Positions 35,292 through 44,710 of a DNA stretch of 64,000 bases are shown here, in pieces. The position numbers and the translations under genes are program-made. This DNA is from an uncultured Chloroflexota bacterium (GTDB lineage Bacteria; Chloroflexota; Anaerolineae; Aggregatilineales; Phototrophicaceae), in contig CALJKV010000114.1 in assembly GCA_937974245.1 (NCBI GenBank), positions 1 to 64,000 of the forward strand, given 5' to 3'. Numbering within the stretch: the first letter of the stretch is position 1; each line of letters begins with the position of its first letter. The notes under the pieces were generated by a model. It was given only the letters and a program-made list of their open reading frames with translations. It made no database searches and had not been told where the DNA came from.

Positions 35292-35502
35292 AGCGTTGCA
35301 GCCTTTTTCGCTCACATCACATTCATTGTGTATCTTCGTGGTCTGCCGTCGGGAAATCAAGGGGGGAATGAGTCCAAAAAGGGATAGCAGACCGGCTGGC
35401 TGTTAATAAATTCCGACATTTGTTCCGGGAAATCAACTTTCCCACCCTGGAGTCTGTGCTAAAGTGAAGTTGCGAACTGTGTTTAAAGCCTCCTGGTGGG
35501 CC

Positions 35503-36126
35503 ATGCTCTACGACATTACACGCACAATCTCGCCTGAATTGTGTGTCTGGCCGGGTGACACCCCGTTCAAGCTGATGCACGTCATGCGCCTGGCGAACGG
35601 AGACTCCGTCAACCTGACGACTCTTACCACGACAGCCCACCTTGGGACGCACGCCGATGCCTACTACCATTATGAAGCTGGCGGTGCTCACCCGGCAGGG
35701 ATGCCCCTGGAAGCCTACATCGGCCCGGCGCGGGTCATCACAGTCAGCCAGCAGGATGGCCCACTGTTCCCGGCGGATTTTAGCCATGTTGACCTGACCG
35801 GGGCAGAACGATTGTTGATTCACAGCCACGTGAGCGATTTGCCCGATCACCAGTGGCCGGAAGTCTTTCCTTATCTGAGTGTTGAGCTGATCGCCTGGTT
35901 GGGCGGGCTGGGCATCCGGCTCATCGGCCTGGATTCGCCGTCGGTGGATTCGTTCACCAGCACTGATCTCCCATGTCACCACGCTTTAAACCGTCATAAG
36001 ATAGTGAATATTGAGATGCTGCAACTGCGCGGCGTGCCGGACGGTGCGTATGAGTTGATCGCGCTGCCACTTAAATTAGATGGGGCGTGCGGGTCGCCGG
36101 TGCGAGCCGTTCTACGCTCACGATAG
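35503..36126 (+). CDS. kynB: kynurenine formamidase (arylformamidase)
   Basis: This 207-residue cyclase-fold metallo-amidase has the metal motif HLGTHAD (His46, His50, Asp52, then His56), an N-terminal ITRTISPELCVWPGDTPF and a C-terminal GAYELIALPLKLDGACGSPVRAVL, matching KynB closely. It hydrolyses N-formylkynurenine in tryptophan breakdown. The ATG at 35503 gives the family N-terminus; an upstream GTG at 35464 would add 13 residues. No other kyn gene is adjacent. Confidence 0.85.
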   Translation: MLYDITRTISPELCVWPGDTPFKLMHVMRLANGDSVNLTTLTTTAHLGTHADAYYHYEAGGAHPAGMPLEAYIGPARVITVSQQDGPLFPADFSHVDLTGAERLLIHSHVSDLPDHQWPEVFPYLSVELIAWLGGLGIRLIGLDSPSVDSFTSTDLPCHHALNRHKIVNIEMLQLRGVPDGAYELIALPLKLDGACGSPVRAVLRSR

Positions 36127-36143
36127 TTCCAGGGGAAATCATC

Positions 36144-36443
36144 ATGCAGGGTATGGCGTTTATCTTATTTGCAGTGTTCGCGCTGGTCTTGGTCGGCCTC
36201 TACCTGGCAATCCGCCGTGAATGGCTGCGTCCAGGGCTGACGGCAGGCATCGGCGTGGCGCTCAGTATCATCCTGATGGCGCTCATTTCGCTGGCACAGA
36301 ACAACCCGCCTGTTCAGGCTGTCATCGTGGGCGTGGTACTGGGCGCGGCCTTCAGCGGCGCAACCCTCGCAGTGGCCTGGTACTTCCACAGCCAGGAACG
36401 TCGTGCCTCGTTTGCCCAGGGCGAACCCTACGACGAAGGGTAG
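36144..36443 (+). CDS. small three-helix membrane protein
   Basis: This 99-residue protein starts at the ATG at 36144 (MQGMAFILFAVFALVLVG), nine bases after GGGGAAA. It has three predicted helices (4-20, 32-50, 59-80) and a short acidic tail (EPYDEG). It follows kynB after 17 bases, so the two are probably co-transcribed. No family recognised. Confidence 0.6.
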   Translation: MQGMAFILFAVFALVLVGLYLAIRREWLRPGLTAGIGVALSIILMALISLAQNNPPVQAVIVGVVLGAAFSGATLAVAWYFHSQERRASFAQGEPYDEG

Positions 36444-36607
36444 CCGCATAGAAACAAGGGCGTATTGAAGCAGACGGATTCCATTTGGCGGCACATTGAT
36501 CGCAGCCAGGGCGCAGCGTATGCCACGCCCCGGCATCAGGCCGCCTGCAATTCCGACAGGAACTGCCAGATGGGAGCGTAGTTTGACGCTTCCTCTATGG
36601 TGTCTTG

Positions 36608-37603
36608 TCAGGGTTGCGCCACCGTGATAACGACATTCCCCTTCTTGTTTCCGGTTTCGACGTACCGGTGCGCTTCTACTATATCTTCCAGCGGAAAGCG
36701 CCGGTCAATGACCGTATGGATTGTTCCGGCTTCAATCAGCTCTTTAAGGAAAATCAGGTCTTCAGCTTTGGGGCTTGATGTGCCGGTAACGACCTTCCTG
36801 CTGCTCATCGCTGAAGTCCATTGCCCGCGAATCATCTTTCTCAGCGTCGGGTTTCCCACAAGATAGCGTCCGTTCGGCGTAAGTGACCGCATACAACCTG
36901 AATACGAACTCTTGTTTACCACATCAAAAATGACATCATAGGTCTGGCCGCGTTTGGTGAAGTCTTCCCGTGTGTAATCCACGACATGGGCTGCGCCCAG
37001 GGAACGCAGCATATCGAGTTTGCCGGTGCTGTCAACAGCTGTGACTTCAGCCCCGTAATACCTGGCAAGCTGTACGCCAATCGTCCCGATACTGCCACCC
37101 GCCCCGTTAATTAAAACGGTTTGCCCGCGCTGGATATCCCCTTGTCTCAGAAAATGCAATGCTTCAAGCCCTCCGAGAGGAACGGCGGCGGCTTCATCAT
37201 AAGTCATGTTGGTCGGTTTGATCGCCAGCGCCCCGTCCATATCTCCCGGTTCATCAGGCAGGCAGATGTACTCCGCATACGTCCCCTTGAATAAACCTGT
37301 CATCCCAAAAACCTGATCACCCACCTTGAACCGTTTTACTGCTGGGCCGGCTGCTTCAATTTCGCCTGCAAACTCCTGCCCAATGATCTGTATCCTTGTT
37401 GGTTTGCTGATGCCGGTATATATCCGCATTGGGAACCCCAAAAAGAGGGGGAGCTTGAGGGTGCGCATCTCACAATCCCCTGCTGTGACGGTTGTCGCAT
37501 GGATTTTTACCAGCACTTCATTATCCCTGGGGACAGGTTTATCTATCTCCTGTAACTGAAGGCCGTCCGCTGATCCATACTTCGTCCATATCACTGCTTT
37601 CAT
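36608..37603 (-). CDS. MDR-family NAD(P)-dependent alcohol dehydrogenase/quinone reductase
   Basis: This 331-residue zinc-free medium-chain reductase is a clear paralogue of the 29736-30656 protein: same MKAVxxTxYGSxD opening, DNEVLVKIHATTVTAGD, GEIEAAGPAVKRFKVGDQV, and Rossmann block TVLINGAGGSIGTIGVQLARYYGAEV. It lies 35 bases downstream of a small membrane-protein gene interrupted by a stop codon. Substrate unknown. Confidence 0.88.
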   Translation of the reverse strand: MKAVIWTKYGSADGLQLQEIDKPVPRDNEVLVKIHATTVTAGDCEMRTLKLPLFLGFPMRIYTGISKPTRIQIIGQEFAGEIEAAGPAVKRFKVGDQVFGMTGLFKGTYAEYICLPDEPGDMDGALAIKPTNMTYDEAAAVPLGGLEALHFLRQGDIQRGQTVLINGAGGSIGTIGVQLARYYGAEVTAVDSTGKLDMLRSLGAAHVVDYTREDFTKRGQTYDVIFDVVNKSSYSGCMRSLTPNGRYLVGNPTLRKMIRGQWTSAMSSRKVVTGTSSPKAEDLIFLKELIEAGTIHTVIDRRFPLEDIVEAHRYVETGNKKGNVVITVAQP

Positions 37604-37638
37604 AAGTCTCCTCCAGGTTTGTTCCTGTCAATTTGATT

Positions 37639-38076
37639 TTATGCGCGGAAGGGGAAAGTGCCGGCCTGCTCCACCGTGAGCACGTTGTTAACAACCAGGT
37701 TCGCAACAAGCCGGAGCGTAGTCACGATCGCAAAGCCGATAAAACCGGCGCCGTAAGTGATGGTCCCGGCAAGTGCCAGCAAAATGGGGATCCACCAGAC
37801 CGCATTATAAACCATCCTGCTGAGTGAGATACCGCACCCTGGTTTGGCCGGAAGGTTGTTTGTTGTGCTTTTATGAAGCCATGCGAACCGCATCGCTGTG
37901 TGGCTTTCAACGACCAGTCAGTACAGCGCACCGATTACCACCATGCCAAGAAAACCCGTGCTGCTCGAAAACAGCGACGTGACCAGGGCCGCGAAAACAT
38001 AAACCAGGGCGGGAAGTCCCAATCCCAGTGAAAGTATATTATTCCAACGGACAGTTAAAAATTTCTCTCTTGTCAT
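37639..38076 (-). pseudogene. membrane-protein gene interrupted by an in-frame TGA
   Basis: From the ATG at 38076 (preceded by GGGGG) 52 codons (MTREKFLTVRWNNILSLGLG...GALY) reach a TGA at 37920-37918. The same frame then continues without break for another 93 codons (LVVESHTAMRFAW ... TVEQAGTFPFRA) to a normal stop. Both halves are hydrophobic in a pattern of about four helices, and the frame is intact on both sides, so one nonsense change (for example TGG to TGA) has split a gene of about 145 codons. A sequencing error or readthrough are alternatives. It precedes the reductase gene in the same operon. Confidence 0.7.
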
Positions 38077-38439
38077 CCATCCCCCTTTTCAGCTATCGGC
38101 TTTCAGCGCCGCCACGGCCCTCTCCCTATTACTTGCGGTATTATGGGCGCAATCCTTCCACCATAAACAGCTCTTTTTTACTGTTTTACAGCGACATTGG
38201 AAGGTTTTTGCGAACAATGATAGAATCAGGTCAATATCGGTTGTTCGCGGTTGGTATCTTCTACACTGTACCCAACCGGTATGCGATGCGCAAGGCACGC
38301 CAGATGTCCTTACGCCTGACAATGGGGAACGGCGACGCTTTTTCGATAATTTGCAGGGGCATGAGTCATTATAGAAGCAGCGGACTGCTGAGAGCGTTTA
38401 CCTACAGGATTTTCGCGGTTGGAGAAAAATTCTCCCGTA

Positions 38440-38515
38440 GAACAGTGGGCTTATGCGCTTTCAATAATGAGCACGGGGATTGCCATTCGTGGGGACGGCA
38501 TTCTTGCCTGTCCGG
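38440..38515. repeat. copies of dispersed repeats R1 and R2
   Basis: In the 38077-38560 gap, 38440-38462 (GAACAGTGGGCTTATGCGC...) is a partial R1 copy and 38491-38515 (GGGGACGGCATTCTTGCC...) an R2 copy. No convincing gene is present in the gap. Confidence 0.4.
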
Positions 38516-38560
38516 CGCGCTGATTCGCAGCAATGCGCTGCTTTTGGAGATAGGAATTTC

Positions 38561-40192
38561 ATGGTATTCGATAGTTTCTCTACCCAGGTAGGCACGGGAG
38601 ATGCTCATTACCAGGCGATTGCCAGGCTGACCCATGACATCATCTTTACTGCTGATCGCGGTGGCCGTTACACGTATCTCACCGCCAATATGAAAGATCG
38701 CCTCGGGTATGCCCCGGATGAATTGATCGGCAAACCGATTACCTGTCTCGTTCACTCGAACTGGCGTGACCGGGCTACCGAGTTTTACGAAGCCCAACTG
38801 CGTGAGTATCTTGAGGAAACCACACTGGAACTGCCCATCGTGACCCCGCAGGACGATCAGATTTGGGTGCAGTTTATGGTGCGACTCGTGATGGAGGAAA
38901 ATCAGGCGGTAGGCTACTTTGGCGTGATACGCGATATTACCGCCCACAAAGAGTCGATCAGACAGTGGGATCAGCATATCCAGAACCTGGAAATCCTGCG
39001 CCGGGTCAATGACGAACTCATGCACACCCTCAACATGCCATACGTGCTGTCCGTCGCGCTGGACGCCACTGTCCGCCTGACCGCTGCCGATGCCGGGGCG
39101 ATCCACCTGCTGGAAGACGAAGGTATTCGCACGGTACAGGTGATTGGGGAGTTTCCGACAGATCTGCTGAATACGTTTATTGACCCGAATGCCGGCATTG
39201 TTGGGCGGGTGCTGCGTACCGGTGAAGGCGAACGGGTACTGGATGTCATCCATGACCCCGACTATATCGCCCATGTGCCGGCGATTCGGGCACAGCTCAC
39301 CGTCCCACTGACGTCGCAGAGCAAGCCGATTGGCGTCCTGAGCGTAATGGCAAAAAAGGCGGATCGTTTTACCCCGGATAGTTTTGAACTGGTGACGATG
39401 CTGGCCGCGCAGGTGACGATGGTCATCGAAAACGCCCGGTTGTACGACGAGTCGCAGCATCAGTTGATGGAACTTCAGGAATTATATGCCAGGGTGCGCG
39501 CGCTGGAACAGATCAAGACCGATATGATTCGCATCGCGGCGCATGACCTGCGCAACCCCCTCACCAACATTCTTTCGGCGGCGTATCTTTTAAATACCAC
39601 GCTGGGAGATAACCCGGCTGACATGCAAACCCAGATGTTAGCTACGATAGACCAGTCCGTTGCCCGCATGAAGAAGATCACCAATGACATCCTCTCGCTA
39701 GAGCGGATTGAGGAACTGGCCGCGCACCCGCTCCACGAAACGATTCAATTACAACTGCTGATCACGCAAGCCTACATTGATTTCGAGCGACAGGCGAGCG
39801 AAAAAGGTATCATGTTCACCCTGGAAGACGGAGATAGAAATATCAAGGTACAGGGAGACACCGCCCAACTGAACGAGGTAATCGCTAACCTTGTGAGCAA
39901 CGCCCTCAAATACACGCCAGTGGGCGGCAAAGTATGGGTCGGTCTGCGGGCCGAGGCAAACCAGGCTGTCCTGGAAGTGCGCGATACCGGTTTTGGCATC
40001 CCGGAGGCGCAGCAGGATCGCCTGTTCCAGCCGTTTTTCCGCGCCAAAACCGCCGAAACCCGAGCGATTGAAGGTACCGGGCTGGGGTTGCACCTCGTCA
40101 AGAATATTATTGAGCGGCATGGCGGACGAATGCGTTTTCACAGTGTGTATGGCAAGGGCAGCACCTTCGGCTTTGAGCTGCCTCTGGCGTAG
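38561..40192 (+). CDS. PAS-GAF sensor histidine kinase
   Basis: This 543-residue soluble kinase has a PAS domain (about 17-130; LTHDIIFTADRGGRYTYLTANMKDRLGY), a GAF domain (about 150-295), a dimerisation/HisKA helix with phospho-acceptor His328 in IAAHDLRNPL, and a catalytic ATPase domain with N box NLVSNALKYTP, G1 DTGFGIPE and G2 GTGLGLHL. There is no membrane helix, so it senses a cytoplasmic or diffusible signal. The ATG at 38561 follows a GGAGATAGGA sequence; the longer frame to 38480 is rejected. No adjacent response regulator. Confidence 0.92.
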   Translation: MVFDSFSTQVGTGDAHYQAIARLTHDIIFTADRGGRYTYLTANMKDRLGYAPDELIGKPITCLVHSNWRDRATEFYEAQLREYLEETTLELPIVTPQDDQIWVQFMVRLVMEENQAVGYFGVIRDITAHKESIRQWDQHIQNLEILRRVNDELMHTLNMPYVLSVALDATVRLTAADAGAIHLLEDEGIRTVQVIGEFPTDLLNTFIDPNAGIVGRVLRTGEGERVLDVIHDPDYIAHVPAIRAQLTVPLTSQSKPIGVLSVMAKKADRFTPDSFELVTMLAAQVTMVIENARLYDESQHQLMELQELYARVRALEQIKTDMIRIAAHDLRNPLTNILSAAYLLNTTLGDNPADMQTQMLATIDQSVARMKKITNDILSLERIEELAAHPLHETIQLQLLITQAYIDFERQASEKGIMFTLEDGDRNIKVQGDTAQLNEVIANLVSNALKYTPVGGKVWVGLRAEANQAVLEVRDTGFGIPEAQQDRLFQPFFRAKTAETRAIEGTGLGLHLVKNIIERHGGRMRFHSVYGKGSTFGFELPLA

Positions 40193-40232
40193 AAGTGAAT
40201 CTAGATGGTGTGCCGATAAAGGTTGTGGCGTC

Positions 40233-40706
40233 CTAATCCGCCAGCAATCGCGGCATGACGGCATCCATCAGCCGGGCAGTCTGCTCCATAGACTGGAAAT
40301 CGTCGGCATACGAAATCACGTCAAGCTGCGGGTCGTAGCTCCAGAAGCCCACCGTATCATACAGATAGCGGATATAGGTATAGCAGATGCCCAGCACAAT
40401 CTGGGCATACACGCTGTAGGCCATAAAGGGGAAGAACAGGATGATACCGCGATCATGCACGTACAACACGATCCCCAGTTCAGTGTTGGGATAATGCAGT
40501 TCCACATCGCCGCCGGGAGCCTGTACCGGCATGAGGGTTGGGTCAAGCTGGAAGAGCAGCCGAGCCAGGGCTTTCTGCTTGATGCGTCGTACCGGCCAGA
40601 ACTGCTCCGGTTGGCTCAGACTTTGCCCGTTTTCGAATAACCACTCGAGCATGGCAGGGGTCAGTTTGCCAGTCTTGGGGACGTACAGGTGGATTTCGTA
40701 AATCAT
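40233..40706 (-). CDS. hypothetical protein (157 aa)
   Basis: This soluble-looking protein contains many aromatic residues (ELHYPNTELGIVLYVHDRGIILFFPFMAYSV) and a C-terminal helical region (MEQTARLMDAVMPRLLAD). No family recognised. It lies 9 bases downstream of the CWC-family gene on the same strand, so the two form an operon. Confidence 0.6.
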   Translation of the reverse strand: MIYEIHLYVPKTGKLTPAMLEWLFENGQSLSQPEQFWPVRRIKQKALARLLFQLDPTLMPVQAPGGDVELHYPNTELGIVLYVHDRGIILFFPFMAYSVYAQIVLGICYTYIRYLYDTVGFWSYDPQLDVISYADDFQSMEQTARLMDAVMPRLLAD

Positions 40707-40715
40707 GGTCTCAGA

Positions 40716-40976
40716 TTATTTGAGTGTGATTTGCGGGCCGTGTTTGACATCAAGCTTCTGCTCACCATGCTCCGCAATAATCTCATCAACGATGGTTTGC
40801 ATACAATTCGGGCAAAGGCAGCCCTCTTTCGCCCCTTTTTTACTGAGGGGGACTTTGACCGGCAGGTCAAAACACCAGCAGTGCGCTTCCCCTAAGGCCA
40901 ACCCGCACGTAAACTGTGCCCCACAGCGGGGGCAGGTCAGCGGCTCTTTACTGAGCGTAACTTCATGATCCAGCAT
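40716..40976 (-). CDS. cysteine-rich CWC-family protein
   Basis: This 86-residue protein starts at the ATG at 40976 (MLDHEVTLSKEP). Eight cysteines occur as C15xxC18, C24, C33-W-C35 and C53-L-C55-xx-C58, matching the CWC family (CPRCGxxFxCG, CWCFDLP). They probably bind zinc ions. The function of the family is unknown. It is co-transcribed with the 157-residue hypothetical gene. Confidence 0.8.
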   Translation of the reverse strand: MLDHEVTLSKEPLTCPRCGAQFTCGLALGEAHCWCFDLPVKVPLSKKGAKEGCLCPNCMQTIVDEIIAEHGEQKLDVKHGPQITLK

Positions 40977-41126
40977 AAAACATGGTTTCCTTTGAGCGTG
41001 GAAGTGTAGTGTAAATGGTTTCCTCGGCCACGTCAAACCGAATCCCCACCTTCTCCATAATACCACTTTTTGCCCTCCCTGCCGCCTTTAGGTACACTGA
41101 CCGCACATATAGAAAACGAGGTGGTA

Positions 41127-42377
41127 ATGGCAAGTTTATGGATTCGGAATGGGACTTTAATTGATGGAACAGGCCGTCCCCCTGTTCATAATGCTGCTGT
41201 ACTGATCGAAGACAACCGCATCCGTGCCGTTGGCCGAGCGGATTCCATCTCCCGTCCTGCAAATGGTGCCGTTGAAGTGGACGCGCAGGGCGGTTTTATT
41301 TTACCAGGATTAATTGATACTCACGTTCACCTGATGTTTGAAATCGGGGATATGCGCCAGGCGATTGTCAGGCCGTTCTCGCTCAACTTCTACCGGGCGA
41401 TCCCCTTTTTGCGCAAGACGATTGACGCCGGGGTGACAACCGTGCGCGATGCTGGTGGCGCTGACCTGGGCGTAAAACAGGCGGTTGACCAGGGACTCAT
41501 CGTCGGCCCTCGGATGCAGATCAGCATCACGGCGCTGGGGATTACCGGCGGGCATACCGATGGCTGGATGCCTTCCGGGGCGGCCTATAACCTCTTCCCG
41601 GAATACCCCGGCAATCCGAATGGCATTTGCGACGGTGTGGAAGGGGTGCGTAAAAAGGTGCGCGAAGTGCTGCGTGCCGGGGCGGAGGTCGTCAAAATCT
41701 GCTCGACTGGCGGCGTCCTCAGCCCTACCGACCACCCGGAATTCACCCAGTTCTCGCCGGAAGAACTGGCGGTCATCGTGCAGGAAGCCCGCTACCGGCG
41801 TAACACGAAAGTCATGGCTCATGCCCAGGGCGCGGAGGGTATCAAGAACGCCGTGCGGGCCGGGATTCACTCGATTGAGCATGGCATTTACCTGGATGAT
41901 GAAGCCATTGAGCTGATGCGCCAGCACGGGACGTTCCTCGTGCCAACGCTGCTCGCCCCGCTTTCGGTGCTGGAGCAGGCCGAAGCCTCACCCGGCGCGA
42001 TGCCGGAATACGGAATCCGCAAGGCGCATGAGGTGATCGAAATCCACCGTGACAGCATCGCCGCCGCCTACCGTGCCGGGGTAAAGATTGCGATGGGGAC
42101 GGACGCCGGAGTGATGCCGCACGGCACGAACCTGCGCGAACTCGGTCTGATGAGCGGGATTGGCATGTCCGCAATGGAGGCAATTGTGGCGACTACGCAG
42201 ACCGCCGCGACCGTGCTGGGATGGCAGGACGAAATCGGTACGCTGGAATCCGGCAAGCTGGCGGATGTCATCATCACTCGTACTGACCCGCTGGCGGACA
42301 TTCGCTCCCTGGAAATCGCTGATAACATCCCGGTGGTGGTGAAAGACGGGCAGATCGTCAAAGACCGCCGGGGATAA
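41127..42377 (+). CDS. amidohydrolase (imidazolonepropionase/prolidase-like)
   Basis: This 416-residue metal-dependent hydrolase has HVHLMFE (HxH), a Lys in VVKICSTGG, His in VMAHAQG and SIEHGIYLD, and the catalytic Asp in MGTDAGVMPHG, all in the order of the amidohydrolase superfamily. The ending (LESGKLADVIITRTDPLADI) is family-typical. Substrate is unknown: Xaa-Pro dipeptides or N-acyl amino acids are plausible. The ATG at 41127 follows ACGAGGTGG. Confidence 0.88.
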   Translation: MASLWIRNGTLIDGTGRPPVHNAAVLIEDNRIRAVGRADSISRPANGAVEVDAQGGFILPGLIDTHVHLMFEIGDMRQAIVRPFSLNFYRAIPFLRKTIDAGVTTVRDAGGADLGVKQAVDQGLIVGPRMQISITALGITGGHTDGWMPSGAAYNLFPEYPGNPNGICDGVEGVRKKVREVLRAGAEVVKICSTGGVLSPTDHPEFTQFSPEELAVIVQEARYRRNTKVMAHAQGAEGIKNAVRAGIHSIEHGIYLDDEAIELMRQHGTFLVPTLLAPLSVLEQAEASPGAMPEYGIRKAHEVIEIHRDSIAAAYRAGVKIAMGTDAGVMPHGTNLRELGLMSGIGMSAMEAIVATTQTAATVLGWQDEIGTLESGKLADVIITRTDPLADIRSLEIADNIPVVVKDGQIVKDRRG

Positions 42378-42455
42378 ACCCCCAGCAGACGCGGCAGGCT
42401 TTGTCTCTATATCCCTCTATAAATTTCTGTAGAGGCAACGCCTGCTGCCTCCCCG

Positions 42456-43454
42456 CTACGGGCTGGGTTCGAGGCAGCTTGGCAGTTCGGCGGCGTTCAC
42501 CGGCCAGTCGCGCCCGTAAAATGCCATGTATTCCGAAACATGCGCCGACCAGTAGGTTTCGTCGTGTTCGCCCACCGGATGAATCGCGTAGGTGTGCGGA
42601 ATCCCGCGTGAACTCAGGCGGCTGGAGAACAGCTGCAAATTCACCCCCGCGAAGTCGTTCGCGCCGTTATCCAGGTACATGCGCAGCCCCGACTCTCCCA
42701 GAAATGAGGCGTTCAACGCCAGGTCGAGCGGGTTAAAGGCCGGTGGTACCAGGTTGGTGTCATCGGTAAAAGCCGCGCTGTGGCCGCCCGCCGCGCCGAA
42801 AATGTCGGGATGCCGCAGCGCCAGGCTGTACGCCCAGAAGCCGCCCCGCGAAATTCCGCCAATCGCCCAGTGCTGCCGGTCATTCCAGGTGCAGAAGTCG
42901 CGCTCAACCGCCGGGATGAGTTCTTCCAGTATCACTGACTCATACGAGGGTTCGGGCGGGAAGGTGTTGTCGTTGCCGATGCGCCCGGTGTAGGGCATGA
43001 CGACGACCATCGGCGCTAACACGCCCAACCGGAAACCCTGATCCAGCACGTCTTTCATGCCGATGTCTACCCACTGCGTTTCGGTGTAGCTTGCCCCATG
43101 CAGCAGGATCACAACCGGATACCGCTTCTCGCTGCTGAAGTAACAGGGCGGCACGTAGACATCAAAGCGCAGGTTTTCGCGGGCGATGTCGCTGCGGAAG
43201 TCCGGGAAGTTGAGAACTTGCCCGGCTTCCTCATCGCACGGGAAGGGCGTGGCCGACGGCGTGACGATCTGTGTGGGGGTCGGCACAGGGGTGCGTGTCG
43301 CCAGCGGAGTCGCGGTGGGGGGCGGCGTCTCGCTCGGCACAGGCGTGATGATAATGATCTGGGCAGTAGGCTGTGGCGCGAGTGGGTCGCAGCCGAGCAA
43401 AAACCAGAAAGGTAGAAAAAGGGTTAAAAGTGCCAGTCGCTTTTTGGGTCGCAT
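42456..43454 (-). CDS. lipoprotein with esterase (enterochelin esterase-like) domain
   Basis: This 332-residue protein has a lipobox (FLLGC, Cys22), then a Pro/Thr-rich linker (about residues 30-70), then an alpha/beta-hydrolase domain of the esterase D/YbbA type: LRFDVYVPPCYF, VVILLHGASY, nucleophile Ser in GGISRGGFWAY and the catalytic His in HPVGEHDETYWS. It is anchored on the outer face by lipid and linked by a flexible wall-spanning linker. Substrate unknown. Confidence 0.85.
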   Translation of the reverse strand: MRPKKRLALLTLFLPFWFLLGCDPLAPQPTAQIIIITPVPSETPPPTATPLATRTPVPTPTQIVTPSATPFPCDEEAGQVLNFPDFRSDIARENLRFDVYVPPCYFSSEKRYPVVILLHGASYTETQWVDIGMKDVLDQGFRLGVLAPMVVVMPYTGRIGNDNTFPPEPSYESVILEELIPAVERDFCTWNDRQHWAIGGISRGGFWAYSLALRHPDIFGAAGGHSAAFTDDTNLVPPAFNPLDLALNASFLGESGLRMYLDNGANDFAGVNLQLFSSRLSSRGIPHTYAIHPVGEHDETYWSAHVSEYMAFYGRDWPVNAAELPSCLEPSP

Positions 43455-43506
43455 CGTGTAGGATAGGTGTCATCATGATCGGTTAAACAACCCACAGCAT
43501 AACACT

Positions 43507-44160
43507 ATGTCGTTAGAAATACACGCCTTGATCTTCGATTTGGATGGTGTCGTCGCCGATACCAACCCGCTGCACCATCGTTCCTGGTCTCGTCTGGCAC
43601 GGGAGGAGGGAATTCCGTTCGATGACGCGCTGCATGTGCGGATGCTCGGCCTCAACCGCCGCAACTCGCTGGCAGTCTTCCTGAATGGCCGCCAACTGAG
43701 CGAAGCTGGCATCCAGGACTGGATGGCACGCAAAAACCGCTACTTCCTCGAACAACTGGCCGCCTTCACGCCAGGAGATGCCGCGCCGGGTGTTGTCGCC
43801 CTCATCCACGAAGCCCGTGTTACCGGGGTGAAAGTCACACTGGGGTCATCCAGCCAGAACGCCCGACTGGTGCTGAAGCAGTTGGGGTTGCTCGACCAGT
43901 TCGACGCGATAGGCGACGGACTGACCGTAAAAAACACCAAGCCCGCCCCTGATATTTTCCTGTGGTCGGCGGCGCAGGTAGGCGCATCCCCCGCGCATAC
44001 CATCGTCTTTGAGGACTCGCCCGCCGGGGTGCAGGCGGCGCTGACCGGCGGCTTCTGGACTGTGGGCATTGGTGATAAATTGGTACAGGCGGCGCACCTC
44101 GTCGTCCCCTCGCTGGATGGGGTGACACTCTCCTCGCTGGCGGCGCGGCTGGGGGAGTAA
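43507..44160 (+). CDS. HAD-superfamily phosphatase/phosphomutase
   Basis: This 217-residue protein has the catalytic Asp11/Asp13 in IFDLDGVVADT, a Ser/Thr motif VTLGSSSQNA, a Lys in LTVKNTKPAPD and the acidic motif IVFEDSPAGVQAA. This pattern is that of beta-phosphoglucomutase-like/GS1 phosphatases. The His-rich cap opening (LHHRSWSRLAREEG) is also typical of them. Substrate is probably a sugar phosphate. Confidence 0.9.
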   Translation: MSLEIHALIFDLDGVVADTNPLHHRSWSRLAREEGIPFDDALHVRMLGLNRRNSLAVFLNGRQLSEAGIQDWMARKNRYFLEQLAAFTPGDAAPGVVALIHEARVTGVKVTLGSSSQNARLVLKQLGLLDQFDAIGDGLTVKNTKPAPDIFLWSAAQVGASPAHTIVFEDSPAGVQAALTGGFWTVGIGDKLVQAAHLVVPSLDGVTLSSLAARLGE

Positions 44161-44225
44161 CCTGCTTGCCAGTCCACAAAAACCCCCTATAATAGAACAA
44201 AATAGCTATTACGAGAGGGAATCAC

Positions 44226-44612
44226 ATGGCAAAACCGCAGGCAGGTCGCATCATCTGGACGGATTTAACCGTATCGAATACCGACGAAGTCCGCGACTTC
44301 TACAAAGCAGTCGTGGGCTGGGAGGCATCCGGCGTCGAAATGGGTGTGGATTACCAGGATTACAATATGCTGCCGCCGGGTGGCGAACCCGCTGCGGGCA
44401 TCTGTCATGCGCGGGGTGTCAACGCCAATCTTCCCCCACAGTGGCTCATCTATATCACCGTCACTGACCTTGATGAGAGTATCGCGGCCTGTACCCGGTT
44501 GGGGGGCAAGGTCGTTGTCCCGGCCCGTGAAATAGGCGGTAATCGTTTCTGCGTGATTCAAGACCCGGCGGGCGCGGTAGCGGCGCTCTACCAACTGGCG
44601 GAAACAGAATAG
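44226..44612 (+). CDS. VOC-superfamily (glyoxalase-like) protein
   Basis: This 128-residue protein has two beta-alpha-beta-beta-beta modules: GRIIWTDLTVSNTDEVRDFYKAVVGWEASG and the second starting WLIYITVTDLDESIAAC, ending FCVIQDPAGAVAALYQ. It resembles the small CarB/27-kDa antigen-like VOC proteins. Activity unknown. Its stop lies just 10 bases from the first 68-bp repeat. Confidence 0.88.
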   Translation: MAKPQAGRIIWTDLTVSNTDEVRDFYKAVVGWEASGVEMGVDYQDYNMLPPGGEPAAGICHARGVNANLPPQWLIYITVTDLDESIAACTRLGGKVVVPAREIGGNRFCVIQDPAGAVAALYQLAETE

Positions 44613-44621
44613 ACGATTGCC

Positions 44622-44689
44622 CTCGCCCTACAGATGCCGCAGGAACGTCGCCGGATTCGCCAGGAAGTCGCGGGTCAGGCGGACGTGTT
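44622..44689. repeat. 68-bp direct repeat, copy 1 (orphan ATPase 3' end)
   Basis: This 68-bp segment is 67/68 identical to 45602-45669, the 3' end of the ATPase gene (one difference, T at 44648 versus C at 45628). Read on the minus strand it encodes the ATPase C-terminus (HVRLTRDFLANP-T-FLRHL and stop), but no gene body precedes it; the minus-strand nuclease-like gene sits there instead. See the finding on this locus. Confidence 0.9.
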
Positions 44690-44710
44690 TGAACAGCGCA
44701 TCATTTTGAC

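Noticed and set aside
37918..37920. TGA as a selenocysteine codon
   Set aside because: No SECIS-like hairpin was noticed directly downstream, and the position fits Trp in a membrane protein; nonsense mutation or error is simpler.
38028..38591. 187-codon plus-strand ORF upstream of the histidine kinase
   Set aside because: It overlaps the kinase start and the interrupted membrane-protein gene, carries repeat copies and has no recognisable domain.
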